Positions 34,805 to 43,480 of a DNA stretch of 64,000 nt are shown here, one piece after another (position 1 is the first letter of the stretch; each line of letters begins with the position of its first letter). The stretch comes from Anaeromicropila populeti. Lineage in GTDB: Bacteria > Bacillota > Clostridia > Lachnospirales > Lachnospiraceae. Below the pieces are notes generated by a model. That model did not search any database. It was not told the DNA's origin and saw only the letters and a list, made by a program, of their open reading frames with translations. Made by a program: the position numbers and the translations under genes. The stretch spans positions 371,669 through 435,668 of the forward strand of contig NZ_FOYZ01000002.1 in NCBI RefSeq assembly GCF_900112775.1, given 5' to 3'.

Positions 34805-36376
34805 TTATTCTACCGTCAAAATAGAACTTAATAAGTTCCGTGTATAATGTTCTTTTGGATTTGAAATGACTTCACTGGTAATCCCAGCCTCTACACAGCT
34901 TCCATTTTTCATAACAATGACCCGATGGCAGATTTCACTGACTAGGGCGAGATCGTGACAAATAAAAATAATTGCAATGTTCATTTCTTTGCCTAGACGC
35001 TGTAACAGCTTTACCACCTGGGCCTGTGCAGATACGTCCAATGCACTTGTAGCTTCATCACAAATCAGAATTTTTGGTTTTAAGGCAAGAGCGCGAGCAA
35101 CAGCAGCACGCTGGCATTGGCCTCCACTTAATTCATGGGGAAAACGATCAGCCATTTCAGGAGTAAGTCCTACTTTTACCATTAAATCATCAATCAGTGC
35201 GTTAATTTCATTTGAATTACGAAGCTGGGTCATGTTTCGAATTGCCTCAGTGATTGAAGTACGGATTTTCATATGGGAATCAAAGGAGCCAACCGCATTT
35301 TGAAATATCATTTGCATATTTGCATATATCTTTGAGAATTCACGCTCCTTCAAGGTAGAAAGCTCCAGTTCACCCATTTGAATGGAGCCATGAGAAGGCT
35401 TTTCTAAGCGGATTAGCTGCTTTACAATCGTACTTTTTCCAGAACCGCTTTCACCTACAATGCCCAGAATCTCGCCCTCAGATAACTGGAAATTTACATA
35501 TTTCACAGCCTGAAAGGTGTGCTTTCCTTTGCCATATGTTTTACATAGTTCTTTTACTTCCAGCAATTTTTTACCATGAGAAGGAGCAGAAGGGTTTTCA
35601 GTTTTGATTTGAGGAATGGAATCAAGCAACATACGTGAATAAGCATTTTGAGGATTTTTCAAAACCTCCTGGCTTGGGCCATAATCCACAACCTTTCCCT
35701 GATACATAATCATTGTTTTATCCGCAAGTTTTGCAGCAACTCCAATATTATGGGTAACTAAAATAATAGAGGTATGAAATTCATTTTTCAGCCGTAATAA
35801 TTCATCCACAACCTGTGCCTGTGTCGTAACATCAAGTGCACTGGTTGGTTCATCTGCTAGTAAAAGCTTTGGAGCCATAATCATGGAAAGAGCGATGGCA
35901 ACTCTCTGGTTCATACCACCACTAAGCTGATAAGGATAAGCATTTAAAATACGAGTACCATTTTTCAAATTTAACCGTTCAAAAATGGATAAAACCTGTG
36001 CATACGCAGCTTTCTTTGAAATTCTTTTATGGCTGTTCAGGGTTTCCCAAAACTGTATTCCTATTTTTCGGATGGGATTCAGTGCAGCAGAAGGATTTTG
36101 GAAAATGGCTCCCATTTTCGTGCCTCTAATATTTATCATTTCTCTTTTTGTCATTTTCAATAAATCCCTATCTTCAAAATACATTGTTCCCTTGGATGCA
36201 CAAACACCAAATCCAGGCATCTGCATAATGGCTTTTAAAATAGTACTTTTACCGCTGCCGCTTTCCCCAACAATAGCTAGTATTTCCCCTTCGTCAACAG
36301 TAAAAGATACGTCATGTACCACTGTTTTCGGGCCATAATTAATACTTAAATTTTTAACATCAACTAAATGTTCCAT
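34805..36376 (-). CDS. Peptide/nickel ABC transporter ATPase, two ATPase domains fused (DppD-DppF type)
   Basis: 523-residue protein with two complete ABC ATPase domains in one chain. Each has Walker A (GESGSGKST at 37-45 and again near 313), a signature (LSGGMNQR and LSGGQCQR), Walker B and the D-loop (DEPTSALD and DEATSALD). It supplies both nucleotide-binding subunits for an importer of the oligopeptide/nickel class. Most family members encode DppD and DppF separately; this is a natural fusion. It is the last gene of the minus-strand operon that starts at 39769. Confidence 0.92.
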   Translation of the reverse strand: MEHLVDVKNLSINYGPKTVVHDVSFTVDEGEILAIVGESGSGKSTILKAIMQMPGFGVCASKGTMYFEDRDLLKMTKREMINIRGTKMGAIFQNPSAALNPIRKIGIQFWETLNSHKRISKKAAYAQVLSIFERLNLKNGTRILNAYPYQLSGGMNQRVAIALSMIMAPKLLLADEPTSALDVTTQAQVVDELLRLKNEFHTSIILVTHNIGVAAKLADKTMIMYQGKVVDYGPSQEVLKNPQNAYSRMLLDSIPQIKTENPSAPSHGKKLLEVKELCKTYGKGKHTFQAVKYVNFQLSEGEILGIVGESGSGKSTIVKQLIRLEKPSHGSIQMGELELSTLKEREFSKIYANMQMIFQNAVGSFDSHMKIRTSITEAIRNMTQLRNSNEINALIDDLMVKVGLTPEMADRFPHELSGGQCQRAAVARALALKPKILICDEATSALDVSAQAQVVKLLQRLGKEMNIAIIFICHDLALVSEICHRVIVMKNGSCVEAGITSEVISNPKEHYTRNLLSSILTVE

Positions 36377-36389
36377 TTACGAATCCCTC

Positions 36390-37208
36390 CTATCCTTTGG
36401 CTTTGTGCTTTGGATCTAAAATGTTTTGTACAGAATCGCCAAAGCAGTTAAAAATCATGATTGTGATGATGATTGCTATGCCAGGACCAAATACAGTCCA
36501 TGGTGCAAGCTGGAAACAGGTACGGGCTTCACTTACCATAGAGCCCCATTCAGCATGTGGAACCTGAACGCCAAGTCCTAAAAAGGAAAGGCCAGCAATT
36601 CCCATCATGGTGGAACCAATTTGTACAGTAGCATTTACAACAAGAGGACCAATAATATTAGGAAGAAGATGCTTAAACATAATTGCCGTTTTGCTGCTGC
36701 CATTTATTTTAGCTGCTTTAATAAAATCTTCTTCCTTAATGGCAAGCACGTGGCTTCTTGCAAGTCTTGCATAGGTTGTCCATGCAGTCAGCCCAAGAGC
36801 CAGCATTGCGTTTATCAGTCCACCTCCAAGTATACCAGCTACTGCAATGGCAAGAACCATACTTGGGAATGCCAGTAAGATGTCTACAAACCGCATTAGG
36901 ATGCTGTCGAAAATCCCCCCAAAATAACCGCTGATAATTCCAATCAGAGTTCCAAAGGCAAAGGTGATAAAAACAAGAACTAAAGCTGAGAAAATAGATG
37001 TTTTGGCGCCAACCATTACACGGGAAAGAACACATCTGCCTAAGGAGTCTGTTCCAAATGGATAGCTCTTGCAGGGGGCAAGCTTTCCAAGAAGCACATT
37101 GGTTTCATACGGATCATTTGGCGTCAGGTAAGGAGCAATTAAACTGAAAATTATGATAATAAGTGAAACAATACTAAAAAATAGAAAACGCTTTTTTACT
37201 TTATCCAT
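36390..37208 (-). CDS. Peptide/nickel ABC transporter permease (DppC type)
   Basis: 272-residue inner-membrane permease with an N-terminal helix, the family TDSLGRCVLSRVMVGAKTS motif and the EAA-type loop AAKINGSSKTAIMFKHLLPN that docks the ATPase. It partners with the DppB-like protein encoded upstream. The ATG at 37208 follows AGGAGG; the frame extends to a TTG at 37226 that would include the ribosome site, so I rejected the longer form. Confidence 0.92.
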   Translation of the reverse strand: MDKVKKRFLFFSIVSLIIIIFSLIAPYLTPNDPYETNVLLGKLAPCKSYPFGTDSLGRCVLSRVMVGAKTSIFSALVLVFITFAFGTLIGIISGYFGGIFDSILMRFVDILLAFPSMVLAIAVAGILGGGLINAMLALGLTAWTTYARLARSHVLAIKEEDFIKAAKINGSSKTAIMFKHLLPNIIGPLVVNATVQIGSTMMGIAGLSFLGLGVQVPHAEWGSMVSEARTCFQLAPWTVFGPGIAIIITIMIFNCFGDSVQNILDPKHKAKG

Positions 37209-37218
37209 AGTATTCCTC

Positions 37219-38142
37219 CTATCCAACCCTGGGATCTAAAATTTTATAGCAGATATCAGTAAATAAGTTGATTAGGACATATACAGTTGCCATAATCACA
37301 ACGAAGCCTTGTATTACAGGATAATCACGATAGCTTATGGAATCAATTACTAATTTGCCCAGCCCTGGCCAGGAAAAAATAGTTTCAATAACAGCAGTAC
37401 CTGCTAACAGAGTTCCTACTGACAATCCAAAGATGGTAATAATCGTAATCATTGAATTATGTAATACATTTTTAAAAAGTAAGGTGCTTTCTTTTACACC
37501 ACGCACCCTGGCACTTAGTACATACTCTTTATCCATCTGCTCAAGAATTTCAGCTCGAACTTGTCGGATAAATTTACTGGACTGCATAATTACAAGAGTA
37601 ATAACAGGAAGAATGAGTCCTTTATAGGTGCCAGATGTAACAACAGGCAAAAGCTTTAGCTTTAGACAAACAACATAGATTAACAGCAGGGAAATCATAA
37701 AATTAGGAATAGATGTTCCGATAAAAGTAAGAAGGCGGATAAAATTATCGATCCATTTATTCTGCTTAATTGCCATCAAAATTCCCAGAGGAACTGAAAT
37801 CAGTAATGTAATCAGCATAGAAAAAAAGGTTAACTGAATAGTGGGAATTGCTGCACGCTGCAATTTAATCATAACCGGTTGATCATCGTGATAGGAGGTG
37901 CCAAAGTCACTAGTAAGTAATCCTTTCAGCCAGTTCCAGTACTGCACCAGAAATGGCTCATTTAATCCCATGGACTCTCTAGTGCTTTCTAGTGCTTCGT
38001 CTGATACAACGGTTCCCTGTGCTAATAATCTTGATTGGGCAGGATCACCAGGAGCGAGATAGAGCAAAGTAAATGTCATAAAGGTGACGCCTAAGATAAT
38101 GGGAATAAGCTGTAATAATCGTTTACTAATAAATGAAAACAT
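37219..38142 (-). CDS. Peptide/nickel ABC transporter permease (DppB type)
   Basis: 307-residue permease of the DppB/NikB family starting MFSFISKRLLQLIPIILGVTF, with about six helices, the characteristic large loop after helix 1 (DPAQSRLLAQG...) and the EAA loop SARVRGVKESTLLFKNVLHN. The ATG at 38142 has AAGGAGG 7 nt upstream. It forms the channel with the DppC-like protein; the substrate class (peptide, nickel-chelate or opine) is not decided by sequence. Confidence 0.92.
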   Translation of the reverse strand: MFSFISKRLLQLIPIILGVTFMTFTLLYLAPGDPAQSRLLAQGTVVSDEALESTRESMGLNEPFLVQYWNWLKGLLTSDFGTSYHDDQPVMIKLQRAAIPTIQLTFFSMLITLLISVPLGILMAIKQNKWIDNFIRLLTFIGTSIPNFMISLLLIYVVCLKLKLLPVVTSGTYKGLILPVITLVIMQSSKFIRQVRAEILEQMDKEYVLSARVRGVKESTLLFKNVLHNSMITIITIFGLSVGTLLAGTAVIETIFSWPGLGKLVIDSISYRDYPVIQGFVVIMATVYVLINLFTDICYKILDPRVG

Positions 38143-38209
38143 ATAAACCTCCTTAATAACCTTGTGTTGAAGTGAATATCGGCAGTTCAACACAAGGTAT
38201 ATCGTTTTA

Positions 38210-39769
38210 TTAGCCGATGCAGGTATCTTTTGTAAGAAAATAAAATGTCAGTGGATTAGTTTCATTACAGTTTGAAACAGTTGATTTGGAAACGGTAACT
38301 TTATTTGTCATGGCGTAGTAGCCCACCGCGTGGTCATCTAATACTTGCTGCTGTATTTGCAGGGAGAGATCTACACGCTTACTACTATCGGTTTCTGTTA
38401 CAAGTTTATTTAATAAGGCATTTACGTTTTCGCTGTTGTAATTACCACAGTTTTTATTACCTGTTGCAGATAGCGTTGCATTTAAAAAGGAATAAGCATC
38501 TCCTGAGGTGGTAGTAGAGTAAACATACATAGCCATGTCAAAATCACCAGTTTCCATATAGGTTGCATCAGGATCTTCATACAACTGGAGTTCCGTATTA
38601 ATTCCACTCTTTTTTAATTCGTCTTGAATTAAAGTTGTAATTTTGTCAATAGAACGAGCAGCAAAATAAGCTATTCTTATTGTCAGCTCGGTGCCATCTT
38701 TTTCGTAAAATCCATCTTTATTCAATGCGTAACCAGCAGATTCCAATATTTTTTTTGCACCCTCTGGGTCATAGGATGGGCCACTTACTGCACCCAGAGC
38801 TGTATCTGGTCCATATGCACCTTCTGCGGCAACTATAGAGCCTGCCAGAAGAGTTACAATATCAGATTTATTTACACTTTTCATAATAGCTTCACGAACT
38901 GCGTCATCCGTCATAGTGTCCATATTAAAGATATAATAGTATGCCTTTGTGGAAGCAGTAGAAGTCACTTTAAAACTGTTGTCGGCTTCAAAAAGGGCAA
39001 TAGAGTCTGTATCAGGGCCAACAAAGACATCAATTTCACCACTTTGTAAACTCATGGATTCTGTAGAGGAATCAGGAATATAGTATACATTTACAGTGCC
39101 CAAGATAACATCCCCGTTCCAGTAGTTTTCGTTTTTAGTGAGAACTATTTTATCTTCCGCTGAATAAGATTCTAATTTAAAAGGACCCGTACCAATAATA
39201 CTGTTGTTATAGTCATCTTCTGGAATATTTTCAATATCCATAATAGAAGTGAACGGATCGGTTAAGTCTGACAATAAGGTTGGATAAGGCTGTTGGGTTG
39301 TAATTTTAAAGGTCGTTTCATCAACTTCTTCAAAGCTTGCAGCTGCAAGAAGTGCAGCACGTTCATTCATTTTTCCGGCACGTTGCAGGTTTGCAATGAC
39401 AACAGATGAATTGACAGGATTGCCGTTTGAAAAAACTACAGTATCTTTCAATTTTATGGTCCAGGTATTGCCTTCGCAGGTTCCTGTTTCAGCGATCCAG
39501 GGTTCGGTTGAATAATCATCTCCTACCTTAAAAAGTGTTTCCGTAATGCCATACATAGATGAATACCAGCCGTTGTAATCTTTATGGGCATCTAATTCAT
39601 ACCAGAAGGCGGTTGCCATGTTCAAGGTTTCTCCAGTGGAAACGGCTTCCGTAGAACTGTTCTTTGTTTCCTCGGTACTGCTTGTAATATCTGAAGATGA
39701 ACTACAACCACTTACGAAGCCAAGAGTCAATGCTGCTGTTAATAATAGGCTAAAAATACGTTTCTTCAT
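38210..39769 (-). CDS. Peptide/nickel ABC transporter substrate-binding lipoprotein (SBP family 5)
   Basis: 519-residue lipoprotein. Signal peptide with lipobox LGFVSGC, so the mature protein is lipidated at C22 and anchored outside the membrane. The body is a family 5 solute-binding protein (IKLKDTVVFSNGNPV, NIPEDDYNNSIIGTGPFKLESY, VTKNENYWNG-like motifs), the class that includes DppA, OppA and NikA. The ATG at 39769 follows GAGGT. It is the first gene of the importer operon, downstream of a MerR-type promoter and a leader hairpin. Confidence 0.92.
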   Translation of the reverse strand: MKKRIFSLLLTAALTLGFVSGCSSSSDITSSTEETKNSSTEAVSTGETLNMATAFWYELDAHKDYNGWYSSMYGITETLFKVGDDYSTEPWIAETGTCEGNTWTIKLKDTVVFSNGNPVNSSVVIANLQRAGKMNERAALLAAASFEEVDETTFKITTQQPYPTLLSDLTDPFTSIMDIENIPEDDYNNSIIGTGPFKLESYSAEDKIVLTKNENYWNGDVILGTVNVYYIPDSSTESMSLQSGEIDVFVGPDTDSIALFEADNSFKVTSTASTKAYYYIFNMDTMTDDAVREAIMKSVNKSDIVTLLAGSIVAAEGAYGPDTALGAVSGPSYDPEGAKKILESAGYALNKDGFYEKDGTELTIRIAYFAARSIDKITTLIQDELKKSGINTELQLYEDPDATYMETGDFDMAMYVYSTTTSGDAYSFLNATLSATGNKNCGNYNSENVNALLNKLVTETDSSKRVDLSLQIQQQVLDDHAVGYYAMTNKVTVSKSTVSNCNETNPLTFYFLTKDTCIG

Positions 39770-39804
39770 AATGTTACCTCCATTCATATATAAAAATAGT
39801 TGCA

Positions 39805-39853
39805 TAAAAAAACAGACTAAAAACAATGGCAAGAAACACCTTTGTTCTGGTCT
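39805..39853 (-). terminator. Possible leader attenuator of the importer operon
   Basis: In the leader of the minus-strand transcript AGAC-CAG-AACAA-a-GG (39853 downward) can pair with CC-a-TTGTT-TTTA-GTCT (ending near 39814) and is followed by seven T residues (39812-39806). The stem has an internal loop, so it is moderate. It lies between the MerR-type promoter and the substrate-binding protein gene and could give partial termination. Confidence 0.45.
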
Positions 39854-39885
39854 GCCTATAAAATTAATTCTATAACAATACGTAC

Positions 39886-39916
39886 ATTATAAACTCTATA
39901 CTTAATATAGTGTCAA
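39886..39916 (-). promoter_or_regulatory. MerR-type promoter/operator, site E
   Basis: On the minus strand TTGACA (39916-39911), 19-bp spacer, TATAAT (39891-39886). The spacer has the dyad CTATA-N5-TATAG. It drives the peptide/nickel-type ABC importer operon. Confidence 0.82.
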
Positions 39917-39933
39917 CAGCAAGTTTTGCTAAA

Positions 39934-40548
39934 TTATATTCCAAACTTTAATTTCAGGTATTGACGGATTATCTTAACACAATTTTCTTCCCCAGCTTTT
40001 TCGCTGTTTAAGGTAATATCATAGTTTACGGGATTTGTCCAGTAATTCCCATGTGTATAGTATTTATAATAATCAGCGCGGTATTTGTCTGTTGATGTAA
40101 TGATAGCGTTTGCTTCTTTTTCACTGACTCCCATTCGTTCCATCACACGAGCCACACAATAATGGCGGGGGGCTTCAATATAGACGCTGATTACATTGTC
40201 ATAATTTTTTAATACATAGTCAGCACATTTTCCTACAATTACACAAGACTCTGTATCGGCCAGGTTCCGAATGATTTCTGCTTGACAGGCAAATAGCTGA
40301 TCATCATTAATAAAATTATTTGTAATAGGTTTGGGTAAAAGTGTTTTAGGAATCATTCTTAAAGAAGAGCCTCGTAGTCTTTCATCTACTGCAACAAATT
40401 TTTTTTCTTCATATCCGCTATACTCAGAAGCAAGTGTAAGAATTCTATTTTCATAGCATTCAATATTTAATTCAGCAGCTAGTTGAGAAGCAATTTGTTT
40501 ACCGCCGCTGCCAAACCCTCTGGCAACTGTAATAATGTAATGTTCCAT
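39934..40548 (-). CDS. Cytidylate kinase-like family protein
   Basis: 204-residue P-loop protein of the cytidylate-kinase-like (AAA_26) family. The P-loop is VARGFGSGGKQIA at about 8-20, and the central region has the family CVIVGKCADYVL motif; the substrate-binding domain of true Cmk is not preserved, so CMP phosphorylation is doubtful. Its role is unknown. I chose the ATG at 40548 (7 nt after GGAGGT); the ATG at 40554 sits almost on that site. It has its own MerR-type promoter, which ties it to the regulon. Confidence 0.82.
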   Translation of the reverse strand: MEHYIITVARGFGSGGKQIASQLAAELNIECYENRILTLASEYSGYEEKKFVAVDERLRGSSLRMIPKTLLPKPITNNFINDDQLFACQAEIIRNLADTESCVIVGKCADYVLKNYDNVISVYIEAPRHYCVARVMERMGVSEKEANAIITSTDKYRADYYKYYTHGNYWTNPVNYDITLNSEKAGEENCVKIIRQYLKLKFGI

Positions 40549-40581
40549 GTTCATACCTCCTCGTAATTTTTATTTTTTATT

Positions 40582-40612
40582 ATTATAAAGTCTATATTAC
40601 ATATAGAGTCAA
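40582..40612 (-). promoter_or_regulatory. MerR-type promoter/operator, site D
   Basis: On the minus strand TTGACT (40612-40607), 19-bp spacer, TATAAT (40587-40582), with a perfect dyad TCTATA-N5-TATAGA in the spacer region, identical in its half-sites to site B on the other strand 14 kb away. It drives the cytidylate-kinase-like gene. Confidence 0.83.
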
Positions 40613-40623
40613 ATACAATTTTC

Positions 40624-40652
40624 TTGACAAAGCTTAATGGGTTGGGCATTAT
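40624..40652 (+). promoter_or_regulatory. Putative promoter of the nitroreductase gene
   Basis: TTGACA (40624-40629) and CATTAT (40647-40652) with a 17-bp spacer and no dyad; divergent from site D. It is an ordinary housekeeping-type promoter about 40 bp upstream of the start. Confidence 0.45.
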
Positions 40653-40690
40653 AAAAATATGTTGTTTAATAAAAAAGAAATGGAGGGTAC

Positions 40691-41188
40691 ATGATGAACG
40701 CTATTTTCGAAAGAGTTAGTGTAAGAGAGTATGTGGAAAAAAAAGTGGAGGATGAAAAAATCGAAAGGATACTGAAGGCGGCAATGGCTGCCCCATCAGC
40801 AGGAAATCAGAGGCCTTGGGAGTTTTATGTAGTAAAGGATAAAGCAGCTCTGGGGCAGTTGGCGGTGTCCAGTCCATATGCCGGCTGTACTAAAAATGCA
40901 GATGTTGCGATTGTGGCATGTTACCGGACAGAGGGACTGATGTTTCCAGAATATGCTCATATTGATATGAGTGCATGCTGTGAAAATATTTTATTAGAAG
41001 CAGCAGAACAAGGACTTGGGTCTGTCTGGCTTGGAATAGCTCCAGCACAGGAACGGATGGAAGCAGTAGCAGAAGCGTTAGAACTTCCTTCTGGTCTGGC
41101 GGCTTTTGCAATACTTCCTTTTGGATATCCTGTAAGAAAAGTTGAACAGGAGAACCGATATGAAGAATCTAGGGTACACTACATTTAG
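40691..41188 (+). CDS. Nitroreductase family flavoprotein
   Basis: 165-residue FMN-dependent oxidoreductase. It starts with the family FERVSVREYVEKKV segment (FMN phosphate contacts) and has AAMAAPSAGNQRPWEFYVV and QGLGSVWLGIAP motifs. It reduces quinones, nitro or related compounds with NAD(P)H. The ATG at 40691 or the next ATG at 40694 may be used. It is convergent with the lacI-type gene, 4 bp apart, and is not part of the glycan locus by strand. Confidence 0.9.
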   Translation: MMNAIFERVSVREYVEKKVEDEKIERILKAAMAAPSAGNQRPWEFYVVKDKAALGQLAVSSPYAGCTKNADVAIVACYRTEGLMFPEYAHIDMSACCENILLEAAEQGLGSVWLGIAPAQERMEAVAEALELPSGLAAFAILPFGYPVRKVEQENRYEESRVHYI

Positions 41189-41192
41189 TTTT

Positions 41193-42233
41193 TTACAATA
41201 ATGCAGACTCCCCTTGAACAATCTGGGTATTCACATAAATAACAGCAGTAGGGGCAGTTGGATGGCTGATGCGGTATAAAAGCTGATTGGTCAGACGGCT
41301 GCCAAGTGCTGTAGTTTCTACCTCAACGGTAGTAAGTCGGCCAGTAATTTCGGGATATTCCGCATTTCCATCAAATCCAGTAATAATAATATCTTCTGGA
41401 ACCCGATATTTATGCTTAGTCAGATATTTCAGTACAAAATGAGCGACAAAATCGCTGACGCAGACATAAGCCTTTGGGAGATTTTTATTGTTCTGTAAAA
41501 AATTCGTAATTTCCTCCTCGTAGGTATAAATTCCAATTCTTTTCGTAAGGCAATGTTCATGCTCTACATTGAGTGAATATTCATTCATAGCATCTAAAAA
41601 ACCTTCATATCGCTGTTGGTTGGTGATTGCATATTCGGTGTCTCCAATAAAGCCAATGTCCTCTATTCCTGATACAATCAATTTTTTTGTAATTTCGTAA
41701 ATCTTACTTCTTCCTTCCAAAAGAATTAAATCACCACTTAACGTATTAGTTGGAAGGGGGGGCGTATAATCAAGAAATACCTTTGGCAGGGGCAGCTGGT
41801 TCAGCAAGGACAGCAGAGTACTGTCATATACATTTAATACAATAATTCCATGAAGGGCATTTCCAGTTAAAATGTTAGGTAAGGTATAGTCGGAAGGAAT
41901 GGTGGAGGGCAGATAGGTATACATAAGGTTAATCTCCTGCGCATCCAGTTCCTTAGCAATCTGATGAATTATTTTCATCCAGAAGGCAGAGGACTCTGGT
42001 CTGGCAACAACTACAGATACAGTAACCGATTCCTGCTGTACGGACGAACAAGAGTCAGAAGCTGAATCTGGCATATCAGAAATTCTTTTAGTGTAACCCA
42101 TTTCTTCTGCTTTATCCAGGATTTGTTTTTTTAAAGCTTCCGATACACCAGACTTATTATTAAAAACCTTCCAGACCGTTATTCTGGATATGTGAAGTGC
42201 ATCTGCAATATCCTGCATGGTTATTTTCGACAT
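41193..42233 (-). CDS. LacI family transcriptional regulator of the N-glycan locus
   Basis: 346-residue repressor. The LacI helix-turn-helix is at residues 4-25 (ITMQDIADALHISRITVWKVFNN) with a hinge near 50, and a periplasmic-binding-like sugar domain follows (ISVVVARPES-type strand, GIIVLN, IGFIGDTEY, ITGFDGNAEYPEI). It divergently faces the GH130 gene; GTTAAC palindromes in the shared gap are likely operators. The inducer should be a mannoside or GlcNAc derivative. The ATG at 42233 follows GGAGGT; the longer frame to 42245 covers that site. Confidence 0.92.
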   Translation of the reverse strand: MSKITMQDIADALHISRITVWKVFNNKSGVSEALKKQILDKAEEMGYTKRISDMPDSASDSCSSVQQESVTVSVVVARPESSAFWMKIIHQIAKELDAQEINLMYTYLPSTIPSDYTLPNILTGNALHGIIVLNVYDSTLLSLLNQLPLPKVFLDYTPPLPTNTLSGDLILLEGRSKIYEITKKLIVSGIEDIGFIGDTEYAITNQQRYEGFLDAMNEYSLNVEHEHCLTKRIGIYTYEEEITNFLQNNKNLPKAYVCVSDFVAHFVLKYLTKHKYRVPEDIIITGFDGNAEYPEITGRLTTVEVETTALGSRLTNQLLYRISHPTAPTAVIYVNTQIVQGESALL

Positions 42234-42308
42234 AAATACCTCCATAATTCTGTTTATTCCAGGGAATAATTGATTTAACAGAGTATAAATGCTGCTCTGT
42301 CTGATAGC

Positions 42309-42337
42309 ATTATAGCACAGGACATGGATTCCTACAA
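42309..42337 (-). promoter_or_regulatory. Promoter of the lacI-type gene
   Basis: Minus strand TTGTAG (42337-42332), 17 bp, TATAAT (42314-42309). An ACAGAG (42278-42283) ... CTCTGT (42295-42300) inverted repeat lies in the leader. Confidence 0.6.
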
Positions 42338-42351
42338 TACATTACATTTAC

Positions 42352-42383
42352 TTTGTTAACAAAAATAAAAAAATGTTAACAAT
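42352..42383. promoter_or_regulatory. Two GTTAAC palindromic operators
   Basis: TTTGTTAACAAA (42352-42363) is a perfect 12-bp palindrome; ATGTTAACAAT (42373-42383) repeats its core about 20 bp downstream, two helical turns away, and further TTAAC/GTTAA half-sites follow at 42389 and 42431. They lie between the divergent promoters of the lacI-type and GH130 genes, the expected place for LacI-family operators. Confidence 0.65.
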
Positions 42384-42409
42384 AAAAATTAACAAAAGTA
42401 AAAAATATA

Positions 42410-42438
42410 TTGCAAAAAAGTTAATGCGATGTTAAAAT
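42410..42438 (+). promoter_or_regulatory. Promoter of the glycan operon
   Basis: TTGCAA (42410-42415), 17-bp spacer, TAAAAT (42433-42438), about 35 bp before the GH130 start. It lies directly downstream of the GTTAAC palindromes. Confidence 0.6.
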
Positions 42439-42474
42439 TACAGTAAATTAACTGGATTACAAGGAGGAAACGAT

Positions 42475-43467
42475 ATGAGCAAAATAATTGGAAAAGGATT
42501 GCCGGATATGCCATGGCAGGAGAAACCAGAAGGATATGATATGCCTGTCTGGCGGTATAGCCAGAATCCTATTATTCAGAGGAATGCCATTCCAAGTTCC
42601 AATAGTATTTTTAATAGTGCTGTGATACCATATAAACAAGGATATGCGGGAGTATTCCGATGTGACAGTAAAGCAGTTAGTATGGACATATATGCAGGGT
42701 TTAGTGATGATGGAGTTCATTGGAAAATCAATGAAAACCCCATTCAATTTGATGGTGAAGACCCTGAGATTCTTAATCGTGAATACAGATATGATCCAAG
42801 GGTATGCTTTATTGAGGACCGCTATTATATTACATGGTGTAATGGGTACCATGGTCCTACAATTGGGGTAGCTTATACTTTTGATTTTGAAAAATTTTAT
42901 CAGTTAGAAAATGCTTTTCTTCCTTGCAACCGTAATGGAGTACTTTTCCCTAGAAAAATAGATGGAAAGTTTGCCATGCTGAGTAGACCAAGTGATAATG
43001 GACATACACCTTTTGGAGATATTTATTATAGCCAGAGCCCTGATTTGGAATATTGGGGACATCACCGACATGTGATGTCTCCTTACAAAGGAGACGAGTC
43101 TGCATGGCAGTCCACCAAAATAGGCCCAGGACCTATTCCGATTGAAACAGATGAGGGATGGCTGCTAATTTACCATGGAGTAATTACAACCTGTAATGGC
43201 TTTGTATATCGAATGGGATGTGCCATCCTTGATATTGATCAGCCATGGAAGGTAAAATACCGTTCAAAATATTATATTATGGCACCTTATGAACAATATG
43301 AATGTGTAGGAGATGTTCCCAATGTTGTATTTCCATGTGCCGCTCTTACCGACGCCGATACAGGGCGGATTGCAATCTATTATGGCTGTGCAGATACTGT
43401 AACGGGGCTTGCATTTACAACAGCAGAGGATTTAATTCAGTTTACAAAACAAAATAATATGAACTAG
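42475..43467 (+). CDS. GH130 beta-mannoside phosphorylase, N-glycan core type
   Basis: 330-residue five-bladed propeller of glycoside hydrolase family 130. Seen: the N-terminal [20 protein letters not shown] motif with the catalytic region, [20 protein letters not shown], and a C-terminal [21 protein letters not shown]. These enzymes split beta-1,4-mannosidic bonds with phosphate, giving mannose 1-phosphate. With alpha-mannosidases and a GlcNAc pathway in the same operon, the best fit is the enzyme that cuts the Man-beta-1,4-GlcNAc bond of the N-glycan core; mannobiose phosphorylase is the alternative. Confidence 0.87.
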   Translation: MSKIIGKGLPDMPWQEKPEGYDMPVWRYSQNPIIQRNAIPSSNSIFNSAVIPYKQGYAGVFRCDSKAVSMDIYAGFSDDGVHWKINENPIQFDGEDPEILNREYRYDPRVCFIEDRYYITWCNGYHGPTIGVAYTFDFEKFYQLENAFLPCNRNGVLFPRKIDGKFAMLSRPSDNGHTPFGDIYYSQSPDLEYWGHHRHVMSPYKGDESAWQSTKIGPGPIPIETDEGWLLIYHGVITTCNGFVYRMGCAILDIDQPWKVKYRSKYYIMAPYEQYECVGDVPNVVFPCAALTDADTGRIAIYYGCADTVTGLAFTTAEDLIQFTKQNNMN

Positions 43468-43480
43468 AGGAGGAAATGAC

